Below are positions 47,061 to 57,141 of a DNA stretch of 64,000 nt, piece by piece; the stretch's first letter is position 1, and the number at the start of each line of letters is the position of its first letter. The notes under the pieces are model-generated. The model was not told the origin of the DNA. It did not search any database and saw nothing but the letters and a program-made list of their open reading frames with translations. The position numbers and the translations under genes are program-made. The stretch lies in the NCBI GenBank assembly GCA_024235095.1, contig JACKNC010000001.1, positions 1,711,501-1,775,500 on the forward strand, read 5' to 3'. This stretch comes from Gammaproteobacteria bacterium. GTDB taxonomy: Bacteria; Pseudomonadota; Gammaproteobacteria; Competibacterales; Competibacteraceae.

Positions 47061-50000
47061 ATGGCTCACGGTGAGCGCCACTATGGCGTGGTATTGCTAC
47101 TGGTTGGCGTTCTGACGCTGTGGGGATGTGCTACTGGAGGAAATAGACGTTCGACGGCCGCTCCCGAAGGTTTGCCGGTTGGAACACGGATTGCCTTGCC
47201 GGAAGACGCCAAAGCTTTGGGTGATGTCGCCTGCGAGTTTTACAAATCCGGTAGCGACGAGGGTCTGGAACAGTTCGAGGTCCGTTGTCCGGGTTGGGAG
47301 CGCCCTGCTGGACAGGTCTGGCGGGGAAACCTCCCCCGGCCAGCAGCGCAGTGGGAAGAGCGGTTTCTCAATCAAGGCGCGCTAGCTAAAACCGTGCAGA
47401 CCGAGGCGGATTGCGGCGATCCGGAATCAACGCGCATCTTGAACGAGCAACCTGCCTATCTGCGTCGCTGCACCAGTTACAATGGCGGCTTCCCCTACTT
47501 GCTCATCGCGGCGGGCGTCGATAATCGTGCTTTCATCCTCTGGGGGCCGGCCCATCTTGCGCCCTTGTTCGAGAGCTTTATCCAAGCATCGCTTCGCGGA
47601 ACAGCACAGGAAACGCTGCCTGGCAGTCGGTCGCAATTGATCGCTCTGGCTGAACAGGCCATTGCTCCGGAAGGTCGATCGATTGGCCTGGAGGATATGG
47701 GACAGTTCACCGCTCTGGATGAACTGAGCACCTTGTATAACTCGGCGAAAAATCATCAGCGCGCCCTTGAACTTGCGCAACGCGCCCTGGAAATTCACGA
47801 GCGCATCAAAGGCGCCAACCATCCGAGCGGTGGTTATCTGGCGGCGCGGATAGGGCGTGAACTCAGCCGCTTGCAGCCGGGCGCAGCGGAGGCCATGTTC
47901 CAACGCGCTGAACCCTTGGTCAAAGCCTCGGCCGATGCCTCAGACTGGCCGGAGTTGCTGGTTTATTGGGCCTGGTACGCCCTGGATCGGGGCGAGGAAG
48001 CGCGCGCTGAACAGTACGCGCAGCAATCGTGGGAACTCAGCCAGGCGGCGGCGGCGCGCTCCCAACAAGGCGCCATGAATCCGCGCATCGCTCATTCCCT
48101 CATTGGCGTCGGCGATGTCTATGTTGAGCTGGGCAAACTGGCGGAAGCGGAAGCCGCTTACTCACAAGCGCTCACGATTTTCGATACGGTGCGGGGCGGC
48201 GACTATCACTGGGTGGGCCAAAGCCACCAGCGCCTAGCGGAAGTTTATCGCCGTCGCCAAGCCTATGGACAGGCCCGTGACCATGCTCAAGCGGCAGTTG
48301 AATTAAGCCGCGCTTTGTTTGGCGAAGGCCGGGCATTGGCCGAAGCGCTGATGACCCAGGCCCAGGTCGAACGATCTGCGGGTCAACCTGAGCGCGCTTT
48401 GGAACTCTGGCGTGAGACCCGGCGAATGCTGCTGAGCGATCCGACGGCGTTAGCCCAAATGCAGACGCAGGACGTGGAAGGCTACCTCGAATTATTGTTT
48501 GAATTGATTGACAGCAATGCTGCTGGCGACCAATCCGCCTTGCTGGATGAGGCGTTTACGGTCTCGCAATTGGGCCAGACTCCAGCGGCTGGGCGGGCGG
48601 TGACCCAAGTCGCGGCGCGTCTGGCCGAGACCGATCCCGAGGTGCGGGAAACGGCGCGGGCGTTGCAGGATGCGTTAAAAGCCCGACAGGATATTCAATA
48701 TGAATTAGGCGTGGAGCAGAGCAGGCCCTTTCTGGAGCGGGATACGGCCAAAGAGGAAGCGCTCAAGGCCAAATTGCGCACAGCGGCGGAGGAATACGCG
48801 CTTCGCGAACAACAACTACAGGCCCGGTTCCCGCGTTATGGCCGCTTGGTCACCCCCACGCCGCTGAATGCAGCGGAAGTGGCGAAGTTGTTGCGGAGCA
48901 ATGAAGCGCTATTGCGGGTGCTGCCGGGGCAACGGGAAACCTGGGTGTTTCTGGTGAAAGCCGATGGAACTTTGCGGGGCGCAGCGGTGAAAGTGCCCGC
49001 GCCGCAGCTCACTGTCGAGGTAGAACGTTTGCGCGCTGGGGTCAACGCCAGTTCTGGCCGCTTGCCTGATTTCGATCTGCTCCTCGCCTATCAGCTCTAC
49101 CAACAGCTGCTCGGTCCGTTGGAATCGGCGCTGGTTGGAGTCGAGCATTTAATCGTGGCGCCCTCTGGAGCGTTGCTTAGCCTGCCACCCGCGCTATTAG
49201 TGCGTCGGCCTCCCGATCCTGGCGACTACCGGCAAGCCGCCTGGCTGGTGCGCGACATGGCCTTTAGCCTGCTGCCTTCGGTGGTTGCTTTGGAGCAATT
49301 CCGTCAGGTTGCCGGTTCTTCGCAGGCGCGTTTGCCGTTCATCGGTTTTGGCGATCCGGTCTTTTCAACTGGATCGGCGGGTACGTTGCGCGGTGGCGGC
49401 AGTAATGTCGATCAAGTGGTTCAGAATTGCCAGTTTGACGCCAAAGCGCTCAGTCAGTTGCCGCAACTTCCGGAAACGGAAGTTGAGTTGCGTACTCTGG
49501 CGCGCACCTTGGGCGCCAGACCGGAGCAAGCAGTTGTGCTGGGTCAACAAGCTACAGTTTCTGCAGTTGAGACCCGCAATTTGCAGAATTACCGGATCAT
49601 CGCTTTTGCCACTCATGCCCTGCTGCCCGGCGAACTCGATTGCTTAAAGGAACCCGCGCTGGCGTTGACGCCACAGGCAGCGGCGCAGGGGGAGGATAAT
49701 GGGCTGCTCAGCGCCAGCACGATTGCCAGTCTGAAACTGGACGCCGAATGGGTCTTATTGTCAGCCTGTAACACGGCGGGCGGCGGGAGCGGGCGTCTGC
49801 GCGGCGAAGGATTATCGGGGTTGGCAACGGCGTTTTTCTACGCAGGTTCAAGAGCATTGCTGGCTTCTCACTGGTATGTGGTTTCGGAACCGACAGTTTT
49901 CTTGACCACGCACACCTTTGACGCTTACCAAAAATCGCCAAGTATGGGAAGGGCTGAAGCATTGCGGCAGGCGCAATTGGCCCTGCTGGAGCAACCCAAC

Positions 50001-50063
50001 ATGGCGCATCCGATCTTTTGGGCGGCGTTTACCTTGATTGGGGAAAGTAGTCCCTTGCAATAG
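47061..50063 (+). CDS. TPR and CHAT-domain lipoprotein
   Basis: 1000 residues. The N-terminus has a lipobox (VLLLVGVLTLWGC-ATGG), so it is probably a membrane-anchored lipoprotein. Tetratricopeptide repeats lie at about residues 220-450 (ALDELSTLYNSAKNHQRALE and similar). The C-terminal third is a CHAT domain, a caspase-like protease fold: FIGFGDPVF, the catalytic His in RIIAFATHALLPGELD and the catalytic Cys in WVLLSACNTAGGG, both present. CHAT-TPR proteins act in peptide-processing and in immunity (e.g. Craspase), normally in the cytoplasm, so export is notable. A hairpin and the autotransporter gene follow directly. Confidence 0.9.
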   Translation: MAHGERHYGVVLLLVGVLTLWGCATGGNRRSTAAPEGLPVGTRIALPEDAKALGDVACEFYKSGSDEGLEQFEVRCPGWERPAGQVWRGNLPRPAAQWEERFLNQGALAKTVQTEADCGDPESTRILNEQPAYLRRCTSYNGGFPYLLIAAGVDNRAFILWGPAHLAPLFESFIQASLRGTAQETLPGSRSQLIALAEQAIAPEGRSIGLEDMGQFTALDELSTLYNSAKNHQRALELAQRALEIHERIKGANHPSGGYLAARIGRELSRLQPGAAEAMFQRAEPLVKASADASDWPELLVYWAWYALDRGEEARAEQYAQQSWELSQAAAARSQQGAMNPRIAHSLIGVGDVYVELGKLAEAEAAYSQALTIFDTVRGGDYHWVGQSHQRLAEVYRRRQAYGQARDHAQAAVELSRALFGEGRALAEALMTQAQVERSAGQPERALELWRETRRMLLSDPTALAQMQTQDVEGYLELLFELIDSNAAGDQSALLDEAFTVSQLGQTPAAGRAVTQVAARLAETDPEVRETARALQDALKARQDIQYELGVEQSRPFLERDTAKEEALKAKLRTAAEEYALREQQLQARFPRYGRLVTPTPLNAAEVAKLLRSNEALLRVLPGQRETWVFLVKADGTLRGAAVKVPAPQLTVEVERLRAGVNASSGRLPDFDLLLAYQLYQQLLGPLESALVGVEHLIVAPSGALLSLPPALLVRRPPDPGDYRQAAWLVRDMAFSLLPSVVALEQFRQVAGSSQARLPFIGFGDPVFSTGSAGTLRGGGSNVDQVVQNCQFDAKALSQLPQLPETEVELRTLARTLGARPEQAVVLGQQATVSAVETRNLQNYRIIAFATHALLPGELDCLKEPALALTPQAAAQGEDNGLLSASTIASLKLDAEWVLLSACNTAGGGSGRLRGEGLSGLATAFFYAGSRALLASHWYVVSEPTVFLTTHTFDAYQKSPSMGRAEALRQAQLALLEQPNMAHPIFWAAFTLIGESSPLQ

Positions 50064-50082
50064 CGTTTGTTAAACAGGGGGA

Positions 50083-50102
50083 GGTTGCTATTAAAAGCAA
50101 CC
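50083..50102 (+). promoter_or_regulatory. Hairpin just before the autotransporter start
   Basis: GGTTGCT (50083-50089) and AGCAACC (50096-50102) form a perfect 7-bp stem around ATTAAA. It ends one base before ATG 50104 and covers the place of a ribosome-binding site. If the true start is ATG 50137, it lies in the leader. It could be an attenuator or a weak terminator for the CHAT gene. Confidence 0.4.
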
Positions 50103-50103
50103 A

Positions 50104-53100
50104 ATGAGCACTACCCGTGATAAAGGCAGCATCACCATGAATAATCGATCATTACAGCACTGTGGGTTTTGGGTTAAGGCCGTTGCGTTGATGCTCGCCG
50201 GTCTCTTTTTGATTTTCTTGCCAGACTGGGGAATTAATCTGAGGGCGCAAACCTCTGGGGCGGGTCTAACCCCTGCTACGATCGATTTTGGACAAGTCGC
50301 CGTTGGTACAACCAGTTCACCGCAAACCGTGACGCTGACTAATAATGATCCTCAATTGCCTGTTGCAGTTAATAGCATTACTGCAACAGGCAATTTTTCT
50401 GCAAGTGGGTGTCCACTTTCTCTTCCTCCATCGTCATCTTGTAATATCAGTTTGACTTTTTCACCGGGAGCTATTGGACTACAAACTGGACTGTTAACTG
50501 TAGTCGTTGATACATGTTCTGATGGTTGCATTGAAAGCTTAACTACGCGCCTAACGGGAAATGGCGTTGCGCTGTTAGTCGCTTTGGACGACACCGCCAC
50601 CACTACCGCTGGCGCACCGGTCACCATCAACGTACTGGCCAATGACACCGGCACCGGGTTGACGGTGACGCAAGTCAGCGCGCCCGCGCATGGCAGCGCG
50701 GCGATCAGCGGCACTGCCGTCACCTATACGCCCGCCGCGAACTTCGCCGGAACCGACACCTTCATCTACACCCTCACCGACAGCTTCGGCCAAACGGACA
50801 CGGCGACGGTGACAGTGACGGTCAATCCGCCGAGGCCGATTGCGGTGGATGATACGGCTATCACCGAGGCGGTCACGCCGGTCACGATTAATGTGCTGGC
50901 CAATGACACCGGCGCGGGGTTGACGGTGGCCCAGGTAAGCGCCCCGGCGAACGGCACGGCTATGATTAGCGGCAATACTGTGATCTACACGCCAAATCCC
51001 ACCTTTGTTGGCGGCCTTGACAGCTTCACGTATACGATCATCGACAGTTTCGGCCAGAGGGCTGCCGCCACTGTCACAGTAGATGTGATTCCGCCGATCA
51101 TAAATGCAGTCGATGACACGGCGACCACGGCGGCGACCACGCCAGTCACGATTAATGTGCTGGCCAATGACACCGGAACCGGGTTGACGGTGACGCACGT
51201 CAGCACGCCCGCGCATGGCAGCGCGGCGATCAGCGGCACTGCCGTCACCTATACGCCCGCCGCGAACTTCGCCGGAACCGACACCTTCATCTACACCCTC
51301 ACCGACAGCTTCGGCCAAACGGACACGGCGACGGTGACAGTGACGGTCAATCCGCCGAGGCCGATTGCGGTGGATGATACGGCTATCACCGAGGCGGTCA
51401 CGCCGGTCACGATTAATGTGCTGGCCAATGACACCGGCGCGGGGTTGACGGTGGCCCAGGTAAGCGCCCCGGCGAACGGCACGGCTATGATTAGCGGCAA
51501 TACTGTGATCTACACGCCAAATCCCACCTTTGTTGGCGGCCTTGACAGCTTCACGTATACGATCATCGACAGTTTCGGCCAGAGGGCTGCCGCCACTGTC
51601 ACAGTAGATGTGATTCCGCCGATCATAAATGCAGTCGATGACACGGCGACCACGGCGGCGACCACGCCAGTCACGATTAATGTGCTGGCCAATGACACCG
51701 GAACCGGGTTGACGGTGACGCACGTCAGCACGCCCGCGCATGGCAGCGCGGCGATCAGCGGCACTGCCGTCACCTATACGCCCGCCGCGAACTTCGCCGG
51801 AACCGACACCTTCATCTACACCCTCACCGACAGCTTCGGCCAAACGGACACGGCGACGGTGACAGTGACGGTCAATCCGCCGAGGCCGATTGCGGTGGAT
51901 GATACGGCTATCACCGAGGCGGTCACGCCGGTCACGATTAATGTGCTGGCCAATGACACCGGCGCGGGGTTGACGGTGGCCCAGGTAAGCGCCCCGGCGA
52001 ACGGCACGGCTATGATTAGCGGCAATACTGTGATCTACACGCCAAATCCCACCTTTGTTGGCGGCCTTGACAGCTTCACGTATACGATCATCGACAGTTT
52101 CGGCCAGAGGGCTGCCGCCACTGTCACAGTAGATGTGATTCCGCCGATCATAAATGCAGTCGATGACACGGCGACCACGGCGGCGACCACGCCAGTCACG
52201 ATTAATGTGCTGGCCAATGACACCGGAACCGGGTTGACGGTGACGCACGTCAGCACGCCCGCGCATGGCAGCGCGGCGATCAGCGGCACTGCCGTCACCT
52301 ATACGCCCGCCGCGAACTTCGCCGGAACCGACACCTTCATCTACACCCTCACCGACAGCTTCGGCCAAACGGACACGGCGACGGTGACAGTGACGGTCAA
52401 TCCGCCGAGGCCGATTGCGGTGGATGATACGGCTATCACCGAGGCGGTCACGCCGGTCACGATTAATGTGCTGGCCAATGACACCGGCGCGGGGTTGACG
52501 GTGGCCCAGGTAAGCGCCCCGGCGAACGGCACGGCTATGATTAGCGGCAATACTGTGATCTACACGCCAAATCCCACCTTTGTTGGCGGCCTTGACAGCT
52601 TCACGTATACGATCATCGACAGTTTCGGCCAGAGGGCTGCCGCCACTGTCACAGTAGATGTGATTCCGCCGATCATAAATGCAGTCGATGACACGGCGAC
52701 CACGGCGGCGACCACGCCAGTCACGATTAATGTGCTGGCCAATGACACCGGAACCGGGTTGACGGTGACGCACGTCAGCACGCCCGCGCATGGCAGCGCG
52801 GCGATCAGCGGCACTGCCGTCACCTATACGCCCGCCGCGAACTTCGCCGGAACCGACACCTTCACCTACACCCTCACCGACGGCTTCGGCCGGACCGCCA
52901 CTGCGACGGTGACAGTGACGGTCAATCCGCCGAGGCCAATTGCGGTGGATGATACGGCCATCACCGAGGCGGTCACGCCGGTCACGATTAATGTGCTGGC
53001 CAATGATACCGGAACCGGGTTGACAGTGACGCAAGTCAGCACGCCCGCGCATGGCAGCGCGGCGATCAGCGGCGCTACGGTCAGCTATACCCCGGCAGCG

Positions 53101-55542
53101 AACTTTGCTGGAACCGACACCTTCACCTACACCCTCACGGATAGCTTCGGCCAAACCGCCACCGCGACGGTGACGGTGACGGTCAATCCGCCCGGATTGA
53201 ATGCCGTCAATGATACCGCCAGCACGGCGGCAGGTACGCCGGTCACCATCAACGTACTGGCCAATGACACCGGCACCGGATTGACGGTGACGCAAGTCAG
53301 CACGCCCGCGCATGGCAGCGCGGCGATCAACGGCGCTGCCGTCACCTACACGCCCGCCGCGAACTTCGCGGGGAGCGACACCTTCACCTACACCCTCACC
53401 GACCGCTTCGGCCGGACCGCCACCGCGACGGTAACGGTGACGGTCAATCCGCCGAGGCTGACCGCGGTGAATGACACCGCCAGTACGGCGGCGGGTGCGC
53501 CAGTCGCCATCAACGTACTGGCCAATGATATCGGAACGGAACTGACCCTGGTGGACGTCAGCGCTCCGTCCAACGGCAGCGCGATCATCGCTGGTAACGG
53601 CGCCGTCACCTACACGCCCGCCGCGAACTTCGCCGGGACCGACGCCTTCACCTACACGATCACCGACCGCTTCGGCCAGACCGCTACTGCTACCGTGAGT
53701 GTGCGGGTTACGCCGCCGAAGTTGGACGCCGTGGACGATACAGCCACTACTCCAGCCAGAACGCCTATCACCATTTCTGTACTAGCTAATGATGTGGGCG
53801 AGGGATTAGCCATCATCCAGGTCGGCGCACCTGCTCGTGGCGGCGCAACACCCAATGCAGACGGTACGATCGCCTACACGCCCGCCGCGAACTTCGCCGG
53901 GACCGACGCCTTCACCTACACGATCACCGACCGCTTCGGCCAGACCGCCACCGCGACAGTGCGGGTTACAGTCATTGCGCCGGCGCTCGAAGCGCTGGAT
54001 GATGCAGTCACTACCACGACCCGTGCGCCCGTATCCATTGCGGTGTTGGCTAATGATATTGGTACGAACTTGACTGTCATCCAGGTCAGCAGTCCAGCGC
54101 ATGGCAGTGCGGCAGCTGGCGTGGACAGCGCGATTAACTACACGCCATCGCCCAACTTCATCGGTACGGATTCCTTTACTTACACCATCACCGATGGCAT
54201 CAGCACGGACTCAGCGACCGTCACTGTCGAAGTGACGCGCAGTAAGAAAGAGGTCCAGCAACTCCTCGAAGACGCCACCGATGATCCTGCGGCAAAGACC
54301 GTGGGACGCGCCATTGGCGGGCTATGCTTCGATCGATCGGCAGGCGCCAGCTTCCTGCGAGATTGTGATGCGCTTATCAACGCTGCTGAAAGCGGTGACC
54401 CCAAGGTCGGTTCCGCTTTGGAGCAAATCACGCCCAAGAGTCTGAGCACCGCCATTGATGCCTCGCAGACCAGTGTACAGTCCCAGATGTTGGGCATTCG
54501 AACTCGCATGGCTGCATTACGCGCGGGGGTGATGGGTATTAATATCGACCAGTTGAATATCCAGCGCGGTGGATGGACGCTTTCCGGCCCGGATTTGCGC
54601 TATTTATTGGCCAGCACTGGAGACGAGGCCGGGGTGCCGAGCGTCAATGAAGGCTTTATGGAATCAGGCCCCTTTGGCGTGTTTGTCAGTGGCGCCATCA
54701 ATCTCGGAGGGCGGGATGAAACCACAAATCAAACCGGATTTGATTTCAGGACCCTTGAACTGACGTTGGGCGCTGATTATCGATTTAGCGACCAGTTCAT
54801 CCTGGGCGTCGCCCTTTCCTACACGTCCATTGATACCGATATCGATAGCAATGGTGGTTATCTGGATACCCGAGGTCTGGGCCTGACCTTGTACGGAGTC
54901 TATTACCCTTCCGACCGGTTCTACGTCGAAGGGATGGTCAATTATGGCCGGAACGATTATGACCAACGGCGCAACGTCGCCTATGAGTTGCAAAATGCCG
55001 ATGTTAAGCAAGGCTTTGATAGCAGCTACGAAGGGCGGCAAGTGTTTGCTGATCTAGGCGTTGGCTATCAATTCACACGCGGCAACTTGACTTTCGGTCC
55101 CGAAGCCCATCTAAGCTATCTCGACATGCAGGTTGATCCCTTCCAGGAACAGGTATCGGGTAATAATCCGGGTTCGGGCTGGGCGGTGGCCATAGATCAG
55201 CAAAATCTGCAATCACTGGTTTTCAGTTTGGGTGGGAGAGCCAGCTATCTATTTGACCAATCTTGGGGAACATTGGAGCCACAGTTCGAGTTTAGCTGGT
55301 TGCACGAGTTCAAGGATAACAGCCGGGTGGTGAGTGGCCGTTTCGTGGAAGGCGCAGCAGTCCCCGATAATATCTTCCAGATATTTACCGACCCGGTAGA
55401 CAAGAACTATTTCAGATTTGGTCTTGGGTTGCAGGCGCGGTTTAATCAAGGGCCATCTATCCTGATCCAATATCGCACCTTGTTCGACTATGAACATCTT
55501 GAGATGAATACGATTTCAACGCAGTTGCGATGGGATTTTTAA
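50104..55542 (+). CDS. Giant autotransporter adhesin with 14 Ig/cadherin-like repeats
   Basis: 1812 residues (1801 from ATG 50137, MNNRSLQHCGFWVKAVALML, which fits a signal peptide better). After the leader comes an ASPM/SPD2/Hydin-like domain (ATIDFGQVAVGTTSSPQTVT, residues 55-155). Fourteen tandem domains of 85-88 residues follow, each with xAVDDTA..(A)G.PVTINVLAND and YTPAANFAGTDTFTYTLTD, like bacterial Ig-like/cadherin-like (Big_9) adhesin modules. The last about 300 residues form an autotransporter beta-barrel (ending TISTQLRWDF with terminal Phe). Predicted to be a cell-surface adhesin. DNA repeats of 525 bp lie within. Confidence 0.9.
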   Translation: MSTTRDKGSITMNNRSLQHCGFWVKAVALMLAGLFLIFLPDWGINLRAQTSGAGLTPATIDFGQVAVGTTSSPQTVTLTNNDPQLPVAVNSITATGNFSASGCPLSLPPSSSCNISLTFSPGAIGLQTGLLTVVVDTCSDGCIESLTTRLTGNGVALLVALDDTATTTAGAPVTINVLANDTGTGLTVTQVSAPAHGSAAISGTAVTYTPAANFAGTDTFIYTLTDSFGQTDTATVTVTVNPPRPIAVDDTAITEAVTPVTINVLANDTGAGLTVAQVSAPANGTAMISGNTVIYTPNPTFVGGLDSFTYTIIDSFGQRAAATVTVDVIPPIINAVDDTATTAATTPVTINVLANDTGTGLTVTHVSTPAHGSAAISGTAVTYTPAANFAGTDTFIYTLTDSFGQTDTATVTVTVNPPRPIAVDDTAITEAVTPVTINVLANDTGAGLTVAQVSAPANGTAMISGNTVIYTPNPTFVGGLDSFTYTIIDSFGQRAAATVTVDVIPPIINAVDDTATTAATTPVTINVLANDTGTGLTVTHVSTPAHGSAAISGTAVTYTPAANFAGTDTFIYTLTDSFGQTDTATVTVTVNPPRPIAVDDTAITEAVTPVTINVLANDTGAGLTVAQVSAPANGTAMISGNTVIYTPNPTFVGGLDSFTYTIIDSFGQRAAATVTVDVIPPIINAVDDTATTAATTPVTINVLANDTGTGLTVTHVSTPAHGSAAISGTAVTYTPAANFAGTDTFIYTLTDSFGQTDTATVTVTVNPPRPIAVDDTAITEAVTPVTINVLANDTGAGLTVAQVSAPANGTAMISGNTVIYTPNPTFVGGLDSFTYTIIDSFGQRAAATVTVDVIPPIINAVDDTATTAATTPVTINVLANDTGTGLTVTHVSTPAHGSAAISGTAVTYTPAANFAGTDTFTYTLTDGFGRTATATVTVTVNPPRPIAVDDTAITEAVTPVTINVLANDTGTGLTVTQVSTPAHGSAAISGATVSYTPAANFAGTDTFTYTLTDSFGQTATATVTVTVNPPGLNAVNDTASTAAGTPVTINVLANDTGTGLTVTQVSTPAHGSAAINGAAVTYTPAANFAGSDTFTYTLTDRFGRTATATVTVTVNPPRLTAVNDTASTAAGAPVAINVLANDIGTELTLVDVSAPSNGSAIIAGNGAVTYTPAANFAGTDAFTYTITDRFGQTATATVSVRVTPPKLDAVDDTATTPARTPITISVLANDVGEGLAIIQVGAPARGGATPNADGTIAYTPAANFAGTDAFTYTITDRFGQTATATVRVTVIAPALEALDDAVTTTTRAPVSIAVLANDIGTNLTVIQVSSPAHGSAAAGVDSAINYTPSPNFIGTDSFTYTITDGISTDSATVTVEVTRSKKEVQQLLEDATDDPAAKTVGRAIGGLCFDRSAGASFLRDCDALINAAESGDPKVGSALEQITPKSLSTAIDASQTSVQSQMLGIRTRMAALRAGVMGINIDQLNIQRGGWTLSGPDLRYLLASTGDEAGVPSVNEGFMESGPFGVFVSGAINLGGRDETTNQTGFDFRTLELTLGADYRFSDQFILGVALSYTSIDTDIDSNGGYLDTRGLGLTLYGVYYPSDRFYVEGMVNYGRNDYDQRRNVAYELQNADVKQGFDSSYEGRQVFADLGVGYQFTRGNLTFGPEAHLSYLDMQVDPFQEQVSGNNPGSGWAVAIDQQNLQSLVFSLGGRASYLFDQSWGTLEPQFEFSWLHEFKDNSRVVSGRFVEGAAVPDNIFQIFTDPVDKNYFRFGLGLQARFNQGPSILIQYRTLFDYEHLEMNTISTQLRWDF
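50830..52929. repeat. Four tandem 525-bp repeats in the autotransporter gene
   Basis: The phrase CCGAGGCCGATTGCGGTGG recurs at about 50827, 51352, 51877 and 52402, exactly 525 bases apart, with a slightly changed copy near 52927. Each unit encodes two adhesin domains (175 residues). By eye the units are identical in DNA, including third codon positions, so they arose by recent duplication or are kept uniform by recombination. Copy number may vary between cells, and assembly collapse is possible. Confidence 0.88.
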
Positions 55543-55599
55543 CGCAGCGCGTTGGGCGAGTATGGGGGAATGTGTTCAATACTCCATGAGTAACGATTG

Positions 55600-57141
55600 A
55601 TGTCCTATCCTGATAATGCGAAGCCTTACGGCAATAAAGATATTGCGATAGACAATATCATCAAGGTTATTGATACGGTTCCTGTTATTCCTGGCTATAA
55701 GGTTGAAAAACTGATTAGCGGGGGCGCTATGGGCCAAGTGTATTTGGCAATCCAGGAAGCCCTCGAACGCCCAGTCGCGATCAAGGTGATTAATCCTTCC
55801 CTGAGCGTTGACGCTACATTTCGTCAGCGTTTTCTTAAAGAAGGAAAAATCGTTGCTCGTCTCAGGCATCCGCATATTCTGACGATTCACGATATTGGGG
55901 AATGTCTGAACCAGTACTACATGGTCATGGAGTATGTGGAAGGCGGCACGTTAAAGAATCGTATTCAAAAAGGCTTGTCCGCAGAACAAGCTGTTAATAT
56001 TCTGCGGCAACTGGCCGGCGCTCTGGGCCATGCCCACCATCAGGGTTTTGTTCATCGAGATATTAAACCCGCTAATATCCTGTTTCGTGATGATAGTAAT
56101 GCAGTGCTCTCGGATTTTGGCATTGCCAAGGCTTTTGAAGACACGGCCCCTCTTACCGCAACGGGCCTGGCGATTGGCACGATCCTTTATATGAGTCCCG
56201 AGCAGGCTCAAGGTAAAGTGCTTGATGGTCGTAGCGATCTGTATTCTCTCGGTTTAGTATTCTTTGAGATGCTCACTGGATACCGCCCCGATCGAACTCC
56301 GGATGGCGCAACAGAATCCTTGCCGACAGAATTCAATCACTATCAGGGTATTTTGGACAAGTTGCTGGCGCGCAGTCCAAATGATCGCTTTAAGACAGCC
56401 GAACAACTCATCGAGGCTCTTGACGGTATTAGCGAAAGCAAGAATAAAAATAAAGATAACGTAATTGATCAAAAAAACGATAAAACCATCGTTTTATCTC
56501 AAGCAAGGAAGGAGAACAAAGTCAATCATCAATTCAGACTCAAAAAATATTTCATTGGTATTTCTCTTTTAATCGTCGTTATTGTTTTACTCGCTGGATT
56601 GGGATACTTTTTGAAGCAGCGCTCACTCGATGATATCCTTCCCATCGAGATTTCGTATTCTTATAAGCCAGCGGATCAGCTTAATTTCCGTCCATTGCTG
56701 AATAGCGGAGTGATGCGCTCCGGAGATTACTACCAGATTCATTTTACGCCCAAACAGCACGGCTATGTCTATATTTTCCAAATCGACAGTAGCGGAGGGG
56801 TTTATCGTCTATTTCCAGCCGACAGTAGCAATCCTTCGCAAATGGCAGCTAATGCAAACCCCGTACAGGCAGGCGTAACTTACTTCATGCCGGCCCAGGA
56901 TGAAGCGTTCCAACTGGATGACCAAATTGGTCAGGAACAAATCCACGCTTTGGCTTTCCACAATCGTAATGCTGACTTGGAGGATGAATATACAGCGCTG
57001 GTTGAAGCGCGTCGCTCAGAGGACCCGTCGCGAATCCAGGAAGCGCAAGCCCGGTTGACTGATGGCTTGCAGAAAACCCAAGTGGGCGCTATGCCCGTGT
57101 TAAATTTCAAACATACAGCGAGAGGCAGTCATGATCTATAA
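55600..57141 (+). CDS. Transmembrane Ser/Thr protein kinase with C-terminal DUF4384 domain
   Basis: 513 residues from ATG 55600 (TTG 55597 precedes it). The Hanks-type kinase domain at about 30-290 is complete: glycine loop ISGGAMGQVYLA, Lys in VAIKVINPS, HRDIKPANILF, SDFGIAKAF and MSPEQAQGK. A Lys/Asn-rich juxtamembrane stretch leads to one membrane span (FIGISLLIVVIVLLAGLGYF). The C-terminal part outside is a DUF4384 domain (ISYSYKPADQLNFRPLLNSG, HGYVYIFQIDSSGGVYRLFP). It resembles the following exported protein, which overlaps its end by 11 bases, so kinase and DUF4384 protein are probably co-translated partners. Confidence 0.92.
   Translation: MSYPDNAKPYGNKDIAIDNIIKVIDTVPVIPGYKVEKLISGGAMGQVYLAIQEALERPVAIKVINPSLSVDATFRQRFLKEGKIVARLRHPHILTIHDIGECLNQYYMVMEYVEGGTLKNRIQKGLSAEQAVNILRQLAGALGHAHHQGFVHRDIKPANILFRDDSNAVLSDFGIAKAFEDTAPLTATGLAIGTILYMSPEQAQGKVLDGRSDLYSLGLVFFEMLTGYRPDRTPDGATESLPTEFNHYQGILDKLLARSPNDRFKTAEQLIEALDGISESKNKNKDNVIDQKNDKTIVLSQARKENKVNHQFRLKKYFIGISLLIVVIVLLAGLGYFLKQRSLDDILPIEISYSYKPADQLNFRPLLNSGVMRSGDYYQIHFTPKQHGYVYIFQIDSSGGVYRLFPADSSNPSQMAANANPVQAGVTYFMPAQDEAFQLDDQIGQEQIHALAFHNRNADLEDEYTALVEARRSEDPSRIQEAQARLTDGLQKTQVGAMPVLNFKHTARGSHDL

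Noticed and set aside
50830..52929. CRISPR-like regular repeat spacing
   Set aside because: The 525-bp units are coding and contiguous, with no short repeat-spacer pattern; no cas genes nearby.
50575..53313. 912-residue open frame on the minus strand across the adhesin repeats
   Set aside because: It is a shadow of the repeated 525-bp units, which happen to lack stops on the other strand; Arg/Gly-rich, no domain, no ribosome-binding site.
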